Source: Acidobacteriota bacterium
GTDB taxonomy: Bacteria > Acidobacteriota > Terriglobia > Bryobacterales > UBA6623
Length of the DNA stretch: 64,000 nucleotides
NCBI GenBank assembly: GCA_016125275.1
Contig: WGMB01000005.1
Coordinates: 315,001-379,000, forward strand
Direction of reading: 5' to 3'
The translations under genes and the position numbers were made by a program. Position 1 is the stretch's first letter. Each line of letters opens with the position of its first letter. The notes below the pieces were generated by a model. It searched no databases. It worked only from the letters and a program-made list of their open reading frames with translations, and was not told the origin of the DNA. Of this stretch, positions 1 through 8,487 are shown one piece after another.

Positions 1-738
1 CTCCACGAAGACCGGCGCGATCCCCGCCTGCTCCATCTGCAACGCCCAAGCTTCGTGGTCATAGGCGACGCGGCGAATCTCGATCGACGGCGGCGCCTCC
101 GCCGAGAGGCGCAGCATCGCGTAGTGCACCGCCGGGTCGCCGTCGTGATCCGGCTTTCCCACCACGCCGCAGTTGGCGGCAAACCGGCCGTCGCCCAGCA
201 GGCGCACCCAGGGCAGGCCGGAGTGGGTGCAGACGAAGCCAACCACGCCGAACTGGTCGAGCCAGGCGTCCAAGCGCAGGTCGTCGAGCTCGGATTCGTA
301 CAGGAACTCGCTCGTCTGTCCGGGGCTGCCGTGGCACAGCAACACCCGCCCGCCTTCCATCTCCACAACCTGCCGGTCCGGCCAAGTCGCCAGCCAGTCC
401 CGTTCGGCGTCGCCCAGGGCGGCCGTCGCGATCTCAAAGGCCTCGCAACTGATCTTCTCGTCGTCCGGCGAGCTGTATCCGCAGCCGCAACTGGTGGAGC
501 GAGCGACCGCCTGCTGCTCATGGTTGCCCGCCACGAACAGGTCGAAGCCTTCGCGAATCATCCCGACGACTTCGTTGCTGTGGCCGCAGCAGCCGATGCT
601 GTCGCCCGTGAACGCCTTGAGGTCCGCCTGCAAGCCCTCGGCGTCGCGCAGACAGCTCCGCAACGCCGAGAGGTTGCCGTAGGCGCCGCCCATCACGGCA
701 AGGGTTCGGGGAAAGATGCCTGGAGAGTTGGCGTTCAT
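1..738 (-). CDS. Metallophosphoesterase-like protein, C-terminus cut by window edge
   Basis: The frame opens with ATG at 738 and stays open to base 1, so the C-terminus is missing. Calcineurin-like phosphoesterase motifs are visible: FTGDSIG, VAGNHEQ, LLCHGSP and a late CTHSG. The family's first metal motif, normally D-x-H in a GDIHGN-like context, reads MGGAYGNLSAL here, so both the Asp and the His are absent. It is probably a YfcE/ApaH-like fold with altered or lost metal site 1. It overlaps the upstream ArsR gene by ATGA, so the two are translationally coupled and the regulator probably controls this gene. Substrate unknown. A pseudoenzyme or regulatory role is possible. Confidence 0.8.
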   Translation of the reverse strand, partial: MNANSPGIFPRTLAVMGGAYGNLSALRSCLRDAEGLQADLKAFTGDSIGCCGHSNEVVGMIREGFDLFVAGNHEQQAVARSTSCGCGYSSPDDEKISCEAFEIATAALGDAERDWLATWPDRQVVEMEGGRVLLCHGSPGQTSEFLYESELDDLRLDAWLDQFGVVGFVCTHSGLPWVRLLGDGRFAANCGVVGKPDHDGDPAVHYAMLRLSAEAPPSIEIRRVAYDHEAWALQMEQAGIAPVFVE

Positions 739-1055
739 CGGGCTCCGGTCTCGATCTTGGTGAACTGAAGATTGCAGCAGCCGAGGTTGATGCCTCCGCC
801 GGCGGCCTGCAGCGCAACGCCCTCGGCCAGCGCGTAGCGCACCGCCTTGCCGTCGCGATCGGCGACCACCAAGCCGGCGTCCCGCAGCACGCGCAGGTGG
901 TGCGACAGTAGGTTTTGGGCGATCGGAACGCGCCGGTTGATCGCCTTCACGTTCTGCGGCCCGGCCAACAGGATCTCCATGACCGACAAACGCGTCGGGT
1001 CGGCGAGCACGGCCAGCTTCGTGGCGCAGTCGCCGGATGGATCGGATCGGCTCAT
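735..1055 (-). CDS. ArsR/SmtB-family transcriptional regulator
   Basis: 106-residue winged-helix protein of normal ArsR length. It begins with the family's 'LADPTRLSVMEILL' helix, and the recognition region around AQNLLSHHLRVLRDAGLV is clear. The C-terminal tail carries a Cys pair (GCCNLQF) and there is another Cys near residue 10, which could form an inducer or metal site, although the ligand is unknown. It is first in a two-gene unit with the metallophosphoesterase (4-base ATGA overlap). A perfect inverted repeat at 1107-1122, just upstream, is a plausible autoregulatory operator. Confidence 0.88.
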   Translation of the reverse strand: MSRSDPSGDCATKLAVLADPTRLSVMEILLAGPQNVKAINRRVPIAQNLLSHHLRVLRDAGLVVADRDGKAVRYALAEGVALQAAGGGINLGCCNLQFTKIETGAR

Positions 1056-1106
1056 CGTTCGATAAGTTGCTTCGAAGCCGACATCCTAGCTCCAATGGAA
1101 ATTGAA

Positions 1107-1122
1107 ATCAACCGCCGTTGAT
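1107..1122. promoter_or_regulatory. Inverted repeat, candidate ArsR operator
   Basis: ATCAAC and GTTGAT flank a CGCC spacer, giving a perfect 6-4-6 repeat (equivalently ATCAA-N6-TTGAT). It lies 51 bases upstream of the ArsR start and about 105 bases upstream of the divergent gene at 1227. ATCAA-N6-TTGAT-like sites are typical of several ArsR-family regulators. Binding here is inferred. Confidence 0.5.
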
Positions 1123-1226
1123 ATCTGGGCTGCGGCCGTTTCGGTCTGGTTTCGAACGTTCGCTCGGAGGCTGATTCTGGAACAAAATCGCAATGTACGG
1201 ACAATGAGACCAGCCCCGAACACGGT

Positions 1227-2993
1227 ATGAACGGGTTTCTACTGATCGCATTCCTGCTCGCAGCAGCCGCTCTGCCGGCCTCGGACGCCTCGCACGCCGA
1301 GTGGGAGAGGCAGCGCTTCGACGGCGGCGTGGAGCTCCATACGCTCTTCTCGGTGACGCCCGATCCGGCCGGAGGCGAGGCCGAGCGCACGCCTGTGATC
1401 AGCGTGCTGCGCGACACGCTGGGCGACGACGACCCCAACAACGACCGGCTGCGCTACGTCTGGCTGCTGGCCGGTCAAGAGCGCCGGGGCGTGATGAAGT
1501 GGCTCATCCCGGAGCCGGAGCTCGGGGACATGCCGAAGCCGTTGGTCGACTTGGCGGCGCCGGGCAAGGGCGTCTGGAAGACCGTGCTGCGGCGGGCCGT
1601 GCAAGCTTCGCTGCTCGATCCCAGCGGAGTCGGCGTGCGCATCTCCTCGCGCAGCTACTGGTCGGGCCGGCGGGCGTCGCGGACGGTGCGGCTCTATGAG
1701 GCCCTCTCGGTGATGCTCCTCCGCGAGCAAGCCTCCGCGCCGGGCGGCTTGACGGCCGAGCAGCGCAAGCAGGTCTTGGCGCGGACGTTTCTGGCGGACT
1801 CCACCTTGGGCGGGCTGGCGCCGGATTCGAGCCTCGACCGGATCGTCGAGCAGGAGCTCAGCGCAAGGCGCCAGTCGCTGGGCCGCAACTGGGAGCTGCT
1901 GCGCCAGCGGGCCGAGGAAGAGGGACTGATCTTCCAGCCGATCGGCATGGACGACGAGCCCGCCATCGCCGCGATGCTCTGGGTTTCTCGCGCCGACTTG
2001 GAAACGCCTCGCGGCCCGTTTCGCTCCAAGTTTTTGGGCATCTCCGACCCCTGGAAGGATCCGGCCGTGCATGAGTGGGCGGGCTACACCGAGATCTGGC
2101 GCTTCGATTCCGACGGCCGCCGTACCGACGACGATGCCGCCGCGGTCCGCCGCGAGGAGCTGATCCCGCTGGCTCTCTACAGCCTCGATCACCCCAAGAT
2201 TCCTTTCCTGCTGATCGACTTCCGCAGCTCCTGGAAGCCGGCCTTGCGTGAGACCGCGCGCCGCACTTTGGAGGAGGCCCCGCGCACCGTGCTGGGCATG
2301 ACCGCCTACGCCAACGTCGAGCTGCGGGCGGCGCAGTTCGCGTTGACCTTCATCCGCAGCAGGCGAGGCGCCCCGGTGCAGCGGCGTGACCGGCTGCGGG
2401 CGACCGTCGCCGTGCGGCAGACCGCGCAGGCGGTCGATCCGGTGGCGCCCGCCTTGCGCGAACAGTTGGCCGAGCGGCTCGGGACGCCGACGTCGCCTTC
2501 AACGCGGCGATACGAGTCCCTGCTCGCCTGGGCCGGGGCGCCGGACGGCTTGGCGCGGCGGATCGAGAAGGATCGCGGCCGCGAGCTGGCGCGCTTGCTG
2601 CATCCGGGACGGGCGCGCTGGACCCAGGCGCTCACGGTCGCCACCGTAGGCCTGTACCGCTATCGCGAGCCGCTCTCGCCGGAGCGCTTGGCGCTGCTGG
2701 ACCGCGAGCGCCGGTTGTCGACCGCGGTCGATGTGCTGGAGACCGCCGTCGAGTCCAGCCCGCGGATCGACGTCGGCGTCGAGCTGGACTCGGTTCGCTT
2801 GGCCGCCCGCGAGCTCTCCGGCGAGCCGTCGCTCGACTCCGACACGCGCAAACGGGCCGATGAGGCGCTGCGTGCGCTCGCCGCCCAACCGCTCCCCGAG
2901 GAAATGCGCCGGGAGCTGGCGGCCTGGAGGAATCAGGGCCCCGAACGCGTGGCCGCCGGCCGCGCTCCCCTGGAGGGAGGCGGCCTGGATTGA
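1227..2993 (+). CDS. Hypothetical secreted protein, 588 aa
   Basis: The N-terminus (MNGFLLIAFLLAAAALPAS) is a good Sec signal peptide, so the protein is probably periplasmic or secreted. The mature part is Arg-, Leu- and Glu-rich, mainly helical in appearance, and includes a tryptophan-rich patch near residues 265-290 (DPWKDPAVHEWAGYTEIW). I do not recognise a family. Its stop overlaps the TTG start of the phosphatase-superfamily gene (TTGA), so the two are very likely co-translated and may act together. No catalytic motif was recognised. Confidence 0.75.
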   Translation: MNGFLLIAFLLAAAALPASDASHAEWERQRFDGGVELHTLFSVTPDPAGGEAERTPVISVLRDTLGDDDPNNDRLRYVWLLAGQERRGVMKWLIPEPELGDMPKPLVDLAAPGKGVWKTVLRRAVQASLLDPSGVGVRISSRSYWSGRRASRTVRLYEALSVMLLREQASAPGGLTAEQRKQVLARTFLADSTLGGLAPDSSLDRIVEQELSARRQSLGRNWELLRQRAEEEGLIFQPIGMDDEPAIAAMLWVSRADLETPRGPFRSKFLGISDPWKDPAVHEWAGYTEIWRFDSDGRRTDDDAAAVRREELIPLALYSLDHPKIPFLLIDFRSSWKPALRETARRTLEEAPRTVLGMTAYANVELRAAQFALTFIRSRRGAPVQRRDRLRATVAVRQTAQAVDPVAPALREQLAERLGTPTSPSTRRYESLLAWAGAPDGLARRIEKDRGRELARLLHPGRARWTQALTVATVGLYRYREPLSPERLALLDRERRLSTAVDVLETAVESSPRIDVGVELDSVRLAARELSGEPSLDSDTRKRADEALRALAAQPLPEEMRRELAAWRNQGPERVAAGRAPLEGGGLD

Positions 2994-5407
2994 TCCGTGC
3001 CGGTCTCGCCCTCGCCCTATGGCTGACGGCGACGGCGCTGCTGCCCGGCCAAGCCCGCAGGGTGGTCGTGCTGAAGGCCGACGGCCTGCCGGGCTGGCTG
3101 GTGGAGCGGATGCTGGCCGAGCGCGACCCCGACACCGGCCGCTCGCCACTGCCCTGGATCGAGCGCACCTTCGTGGAACGGGGCGTCTGGGCCCCCAATT
3201 TCTACTCGCGCGGCGTCAGCCTTTCGGTCCCTTCGTGGTCGATCCTCGACACCGGCCGGCCGATGGTCATCCACGGCAACGTCGAGTATGACCGGTACAC
3301 CCTGCGCGCTTTCGACTACCTGAACTTCATCCCGTTCTACTTCAAGTCGGCGTTCTCCAAGGCGGCGGACATGCCGGCCGTCGAGCTGCTCGACGACTTG
3401 CAGGTGCCGCTGCTGGCGGATCGTTTCGAGTGGTCGGCGACGCGCCAGAGCTTTCAGATCTTCCAGCGCGGCATCCCCTGGACAACGCTCAAACGAGCCG
3501 TTCGCGGCCCCTTCCCGCTGGCCTCGCCCCGCCGTCTGATCGGCGAATGGCAAGCCGGCTTCGAGTTCTCGCAGTCGATCCAGGACGAGCTGGAGCGCAG
3601 CCTGATCGCGGCGCTGGCCGACGAGCAGATCCGCTACCTCGATCTCTACACCGGCGAGCTCGACCACGTGGCCCATCTCGACAACTCCGAGCAGGCCCAG
3701 CGCGCCGTGGTCGAAGGCATCGACGCCCTGGTCGGCCGCGTCTGGTCGGCCATCGAGCAGAGCCCTCTGGCCGACGAAACCATCCTGGCGCTGGTCTCCG
3801 ACCACGGCATGAACACCAGCCCGGACGCTTACAGCCAGGGCTACAACCTGGTGGAGCTGTTCCGCGGCGCGGCCGGCGGACGGCACCACGTGGTCACCAA
3901 CCGCCACCCGTTGGCCGACTACAAGCTCAAGGGGCTGTATCCGTTCGTCCACAAGGTGCTCAGCTCCAGCGACGCCTCACCGTACGCCGGAGAGTCGCCG
4001 AAGGACTACCCGACGGTCCTGCTCGATCTCGACGGCAACGAGAGGGCCGCCATCTCGCTGCGCAACAGCGACCTCAACCGCATCCACCTACTGCTGCTGC
4101 AACTGGAGAGCGAGGACCTGGAGCCGAAACTGCGGGCCGCGGCCGCGCGGGCGTACGCCGACGCCATCCGGGCGTACGAGGACCACAGCCGACAGCGCCT
4201 CGACCGCCTCGAGCTCGAGCTGGCCGTTCTCACCCGGCAGATCGCGGGGCTCGAGGCCCAACTGCCGCACATCGCCGACGGGATCGAGACCCGCCGCGCC
4301 AAGGCCCGCCTGCGTTCGTGGAAGCTCGATGCGTCCGACTACCAGGACGCGCTCGAGGCCTTGCGGACGCTGTTCGCGGCCGAACCCGGCGCCGGAAAGC
4401 CCGCCTCGAAGACCGTACCGAAGCGCTTCCTGGGCGAACCGAACAGCATCGGTCAATTGCAGCGCTACGCGGTCTCGCTGTCGCCCGGCGGTTTGCGGCT
4501 CGGCGCCGACGGCAACCTCGACGAGGAGCGCAGCTTCGAGCGCGTGGACTACTTCCGGCTGCTGCGCGACCTGCGCGTCCGCAACGTCGTGCAGGAAGGC
4601 GTCGGAGCCCGCCCGGTCGATTTCGTCGCCGCTCCCGTGCCGGTCGAAGCTCTCGCCGGCCTGCCGCCGGGCGATGAGGCGGCGGACTTCGCGGTTTGGC
4701 TCTACGGCGGTGCGCATCGCCAACTCTTGATCCTGGTGCGGGGCGAGCCGTTCGAGATCAAGGCGATCCCGGCGGCCAATCTGACGGACCGGGGTGGCCG
4801 GATCTCGTTCGAGCGCACGGAGTGGGGCCCGGGCCTTCCGCTCGCGCTGTACGAGGACCCGGGCTTTGCAATTCCCGCGGCCGAACGCGCGCAGTGGCTG
4901 GCGGCGTGGCGTTCGGAGCGGGACTGGCTGCGCGCCTCCCACCGGGCACGCTATGCGAACGCCGTCGTCGGCCTGGCCGAGCAGCTTCGGCCGCCCGAGG
5001 GGCCGCATCCCGGAGAGACCTTCCATCAGGCGCGCCGCGAGCTCGTCCGGCCGGATCTGCTCGTGCTCGCCGGCGACCATTGGAACTTCAACGCCCGCGG
5101 GTTCAACCCGGGAGGAAACCACGGCGGCTTTCTCCGGGCCTCGGCGCACTCGGTGATGATGCTCGCCGGCGGGGATTCGACCGGATTGCGGCGGGGCGTT
5201 CGGGTCGACGAACCCTATGATGCGCTGAGCTTCGCGCCCACCTTGCTGGGGCTGCTGGGCTTCTGCGAGCCGGACCTGCCGGGCGTCCCGATCCACGAAG
5301 CCGGCCCCGCAGCGTGCGCGGACGGCCTCGACGAGGGCGGGCGAGCGTCAGAAGCGCAGCTTGAGCTGGACCGAGACCTGCCGGCCGGGGGCCAGCGCCG
5401 TCCCTGA
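2990..5407 (+). CDS. Secreted alkaline-phosphatase-superfamily protein (type I phosphodiesterase-like)
   Basis: 805 residues from a TTG start overlapping the previous stop. A signal peptide (LALALWLTATALLPGQA) is followed by the superfamily's N-terminal metal strand (VVVLKADGLPGWL) and a candidate nucleophile region (SVPSWSILDTGRP). Later metal ligands are visible as TGELDHVAHL and LVSDHGMN, and a C-terminal His appears in NPGGNHGGF. This pattern fits nucleotide pyrophosphatase/phosphodiesterase or phosphomutase-like enzymes. A helical stretch around residues 365-425 interrupts the core. Substrate unknown. The last 60 bases overlap the convergent TonB receptor gene. Confidence 0.8.
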   Translation: MIRAGLALALWLTATALLPGQARRVVVLKADGLPGWLVERMLAERDPDTGRSPLPWIERTFVERGVWAPNFYSRGVSLSVPSWSILDTGRPMVIHGNVEYDRYTLRAFDYLNFIPFYFKSAFSKAADMPAVELLDDLQVPLLADRFEWSATRQSFQIFQRGIPWTTLKRAVRGPFPLASPRRLIGEWQAGFEFSQSIQDELERSLIAALADEQIRYLDLYTGELDHVAHLDNSEQAQRAVVEGIDALVGRVWSAIEQSPLADETILALVSDHGMNTSPDAYSQGYNLVELFRGAAGGRHHVVTNRHPLADYKLKGLYPFVHKVLSSSDASPYAGESPKDYPTVLLDLDGNERAAISLRNSDLNRIHLLLLQLESEDLEPKLRAAAARAYADAIRAYEDHSRQRLDRLELELAVLTRQIAGLEAQLPHIADGIETRRAKARLRSWKLDASDYQDALEALRTLFAAEPGAGKPASKTVPKRFLGEPNSIGQLQRYAVSLSPGGLRLGADGNLDEERSFERVDYFRLLRDLRVRNVVQEGVGARPVDFVAAPVPVEALAGLPPGDEAADFAVWLYGGAHRQLLILVRGEPFEIKAIPAANLTDRGGRISFERTEWGPGLPLALYEDPGFAIPAAERAQWLAAWRSERDWLRASHRARYANAVVGLAEQLRPPEGPHPGETFHQARRELVRPDLLVLAGDHWNFNARGFNPGGNHGGFLRASAHSVMMLAGGDSTGLRRGVRVDEPYDALSFAPTLLGLLGFCEPDLPGVPIHEAGPAACADGLDEGGRASEAQLELDRDLPAGGQRRP

Positions 5408-7756
5408 GAACAGGCCGCTGAAGTTGATCACGTTGAGCCGGTCGGTGGCGTTGCGCAGGTCGACCTGCAGCGTCGCCGACCGTTGCTCGCGCTCCCATAC
5501 GCGCGCTCCGACGGAGAAGTCCAAGCTGAAGTTCGGGCGAACCCGTCCCCGTTCGAAGTTGACCCGGTCGAGGATCGCCTGCGGAATCGGCTGCACAGGG
5601 TTGTCGTCGTCCTCGTCGTCCGCCAGCGCCTCGGGGGAATCGTCTTCGTCGTCGTCCCCATCGCCGTCATCGTCGTCGGCGTCATCCTCCAGCTCGACCG
5701 GCAGGCCGCTACCGTAGCGCACGCCGGCGGAAAGCCACATCCGGCGGTGCGGCTCCACGCGCACCTGGGCGGCCACGGTGTTGCGCTGATCCTGGGTGAT
5801 CGGAAAGTGCTGGACGACGTCCCGCAGCTCCTCGGCTTCGCCCCCTTGGATGAACAATCCGCCCGTGACGGGCGACGTGGCGCGGCCCATCATGTTCGAG
5901 TAGCTGACGAACGAGGAGACGCGCTTCCAGCGAGGCATCTCCAGCCGCACCTCGGTTCCCTCGATGCGGGCGGTGTCGAAGGTGATGGGAAAAGAGATGC
6001 CGGTGTTGAAGAAGACATCGTCGTCGATGTAGTTGCGGAAGGTGCGCCAGTAGTGGCTGGCGTCCAGGCGAACGGCGCGGCCCAAGGGCTTGCGCAATCC
6101 TACCTCGAAGAAGTTGGCGCGGCTGGCCGGCACCGCGACGGCGTCGTCCACATTGTCGAGCCCGAGTCCGGCGGCCCCGCTGGAAAGCAACAGGTTCTCG
6201 ATCGGCGGCGGCTGGAAGATGCGGTCATAGGAGGCGTAGAGCTGCAGGTCGGCCTCGCGCACGTAGTAGCTCAGCGCGACGCGCGGGCTGATGGCGTTGT
6301 CTTCGATCAGCAAGGCGTAGTGATCGAAGCGCACGCCCAGGTTCGCCGCGAACCGTCCGAGGCGGATCTGGTCCTGGACGAACAACCCCACCTCGGTGCT
6401 GCGGCGCTTGTCGCCAAACTCCAGGTCCGTCTCGGGCAGCTCGTCGGGCTCGGCCAGCAAAAACCGCTCCCGGATGTTGTTGAGCCGCAGGTCCCCACCG
6501 GCCTTGAAGGTGTGATGCTCGCCCTGTACCGTCAGGTCGCCGATCACGGCGCCCTCGCGGAAGCCTCGGTCCTGGTTCACATAGACGGGCGTGGAGAGCG
6601 TGTTGCTCCACAAGCGGCTGGTGAGGTCGCGCACCATGCCGCGTACGGAGCCGAGCGCCCGCGAAGAGAACGTGTGCTGGTAGTGAATCTGCCCGGCGGT
6701 CTCGGCCGAAGTGCGATCCTGCCGCTGCCCCGCGGCCTGCTGCACCAAGTCGTTCGGTACGAGGAAGCCGGCATGGTTGGAGCGCAGGTAGAACGTCAGC
6801 CGGTCCCGGTCGGTGAGATCCTGCTCGAGCCGTGCATTGAAGCCCGACGACGAGCCGTGGTTGGTGAAGTTTTCGAGCGACGGCGGGTCCAGGTAGCGAT
6901 CCGTCTGCCCGCCTTGCAGGCCCAGCGAGACCACCGTGCGCTCGGCGGCGTACTGGTGCGAGGCCGAACCAAGGTAGGTGTCGTAGCTGCCGCCCTGCAG
7001 GTCGACGGCGGAGCGATGGCCGCGATAGTTCGCCCGGCGTGTGTCGAGTGCGATGACTCCGCCCAAACGGCGCCCGTACTCGGCCGGGATGCCCGCGGTC
7101 AGGATGTTGACGGCCTCGAACTCGCTGTTCTCGAAGGCCGGCGCGAAGGCGATCGAGCGGTTGTCGTAGACCGGCATGCCGTCGACGACGTACTGCGTGT
7201 CGTACTCCGAGCCCCTCGGATGCAGCACGGCGTTGGCTTCGAGCAGCCAGCCGGGCATGGTCGTGACGACGTCGATGGTGCTGCGGCCCAGCGTCGTGCC
7301 GAGCGTCTCGCTGAGCTGCCGGCTGCCGGCCCGCATCGGCCGGGAGGGCTGCAAGGGGTCGAGCAGCGGCGGCTCCGCCTCCACGGTGACGGCGTCCCGC
7401 ACGGCCCCGAGCTGCAACTGGATCTCTATGGTCTGCGGCACGGCCGAGCGGATCTCCACCGGCTCCACGGCGTCCTCAAAGCCCGGCTGGCGTACCAGGA
7501 GCTGGTAGACGCCCGGCGGCAGACGGCGCAGCGCGGCCCGGCCTTCGTCGTCGGCTTCGGCGGTCGCCGAGAAGTCCGGGCTCCGGCCTTCCAACCGCAC
7601 CGAGGCGGGAACGGGCCGTCCACTAGGGTCGGTCACCTTCACTTCGAGGCGGCCGTCCATGACCTGGGCCGACAGGGCGGCCGTCAACAGAGCGGCAAGC
7701 AGGGGCAGGGCGAAAAACAGCGGGGTGACGAGGGTTCTACGGGCGGACCAATGCAT
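5348..7756 (-). CDS. TonB-dependent receptor with N-terminal carboxypeptidase-regulatory domain
   Basis: 802 residues. After the signal peptide (ALPLLAALLTAALSAQ) comes a carboxypeptidase-regulatory-like beta-sandwich (about residues 35-120: DPSGRPVPASVRLEG, LPPGVYQLLVRQPGF). A plug domain follows (VVDGMPVYDN, ILTAGIPAEYGRRLGGVI), then a long beta-barrel ending in the aromatic LKLRF. This architecture is common in Acidobacteria and Bacteroidota outer membranes, usually for glycan or oligomer import. Around residues 688-720 a strongly acidic run of Asp/Glu interrupts a barrel loop. It is divergently transcribed from the ECF sigma factor, which may regulate it. Ligand unknown. Confidence 0.9.
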   Translation of the reverse strand: MHWSARRTLVTPLFFALPLLAALLTAALSAQVMDGRLEVKVTDPSGRPVPASVRLEGRSPDFSATAEADDEGRAALRRLPPGVYQLLVRQPGFEDAVEPVEIRSAVPQTIEIQLQLGAVRDAVTVEAEPPLLDPLQPSRPMRAGSRQLSETLGTTLGRSTIDVVTTMPGWLLEANAVLHPRGSEYDTQYVVDGMPVYDNRSIAFAPAFENSEFEAVNILTAGIPAEYGRRLGGVIALDTRRANYRGHRSAVDLQGGSYDTYLGSASHQYAAERTVVSLGLQGGQTDRYLDPPSLENFTNHGSSSGFNARLEQDLTDRDRLTFYLRSNHAGFLVPNDLVQQAAGQRQDRTSAETAGQIHYQHTFSSRALGSVRGMVRDLTSRLWSNTLSTPVYVNQDRGFREGAVIGDLTVQGEHHTFKAGGDLRLNNIRERFLLAEPDELPETDLEFGDKRRSTEVGLFVQDQIRLGRFAANLGVRFDHYALLIEDNAISPRVALSYYVREADLQLYASYDRIFQPPPIENLLLSSGAAGLGLDNVDDAVAVPASRANFFEVGLRKPLGRAVRLDASHYWRTFRNYIDDDVFFNTGISFPITFDTARIEGTEVRLEMPRWKRVSSFVSYSNMMGRATSPVTGGLFIQGGEAEELRDVVQHFPITQDQRNTVAAQVRVEPHRRMWLSAGVRYGSGLPVELEDDADDDDGDGDDDEDDSPEALADDEDDDNPVQPIPQAILDRVNFERGRVRPNFSLDFSVGARVWEREQRSATLQVDLRNATDRLNVINFSGLFSGTALAPGRQVSVQLKLRF

Positions 7757-7791
7757 CGGAGTACACTGGCTACATTCCCCGGAGGGCTGTT

Positions 7792-7835
7792 TTGTTCAGC
7801 CTCTTTTTCGCCGCGCGGCGAAAAAGATTGAACAA
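7792..7835. promoter_or_regulatory. 44-base two-part inverted repeat between TonB receptor and sigma gene
   Basis: The inner arms TCTTTTTCGCCGC and GCGGCGAAAAAGA form a perfect 26-base palindrome (7802-7827). Outer arms TTGTTCA (7792-7798) and TGAACAA (7829-7835) extend it across a 3+1 base interior loop. It could be a DNA operator for the divergent pair or an RNA hairpin or attenuator in the sigma transcript. A TTG codon with a GGAGG upstream sits exactly at its left edge. Confidence 0.65.
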
Positions 7836-7851
7836 GCTGGGGGCGACAGGA

Positions 7852-8487
7852 ATGTTGAAAGTGAAGTTCGGACGCTTCTGGCCCGGACAGGGGCGGGGGA
7901 GCGGCGCCGCGGGCGCGCTCTCTCTACCCCTGGAATCGGCCGCGCCCGCAGTGGAGCTCCGCGACGCGACCGGCATCGAGCAAGAAGTCGCCGACATCGA
8001 GCAGCAAGTCACGGATCTGTTCGACGAGCTGAGGGTTCCGGCGCTGCGCTATCTGCTGTCGCTGGGGCTGTCGGCGGCCGACGGCGAGGAGATTCTGCAA
8101 GAAGTGTTCCTGGCGCTGTTCCAACACCTGCGAAACGGCCGGCCGCGCACCAGCCTGCGCGGCTGGGTGTTCCGTACGGCGCACAACTTGGGCCTCAAGC
8201 GCCGCAAGAAGGTTCACACGAACCCGGCGCCGGCGGTCGAGCCCGAGCTGCTGGGCCGCTCGGCGGATCACCGCCCGAACCCGGAAGAGCGCCTTCGCGA
8301 GCGCCAGGCGTATGAGAGGATGAGGGCCGTCGTGAACGCCCTGCCGGAACGCGACCAAGCCTGCCTGAGCCTACGGGCGGAAGGTTTGCGCTACCGCGAG
8401 ATCGCCGAGGCGCTGGGAATATCGCTGGGCGCGGTGTCGCTGTCCATCCAGCGGTCGCTGGCCCGGCTGCGGGAGGCGCGCCCATGA
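7852..8487 (+). CDS. ECF-type RNA polymerase sigma factor
   Basis: Sigma-70 region 2 is seen in SLGLSAADGEEILQEVFLALF with the region 2.4 follow-on TSLRGWVFRTAHNLGLKRRK. Region 4 is seen in LRYREIAEALGISLGAVSLSIQRSLARLRE, a clear helix-turn-helix. The ATG at 7852 gives 211 residues. An in-frame TTG at 7792 has a better Shine-Dalgarno (GGAGG, 6-base spacing) and would add 20 residues, but it lies in the stem of a strong inverted repeat, so I prefer 7852 without certainty. Its stop overlaps the anti-sigma gene by ATGA, which indicates a coupled sigma/anti-sigma pair. Targets unknown. The divergent TonB receptor is the obvious candidate. Confidence 0.88.
   Translation: MLKVKFGRFWPGQGRGSGAAGALSLPLESAAPAVELRDATGIEQEVADIEQQVTDLFDELRVPALRYLLSLGLSAADGEEILQEVFLALFQHLRNGRPRTSLRGWVFRTAHNLGLKRRKKVHTNPAPAVEPELLGRSADHRPNPEERLRERQAYERMRAVVNALPERDQACLSLRAEGLRYREIAEALGISLGAVSLSIQRSLARLREARP

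Noticed and set aside
5483-7831. 782-codon plus-strand open frame
   Set aside because: It is antisense to the TonB receptor with its clear domains. High GC keeps the opposite frame free of stops, and its translation has no recognisable domain.
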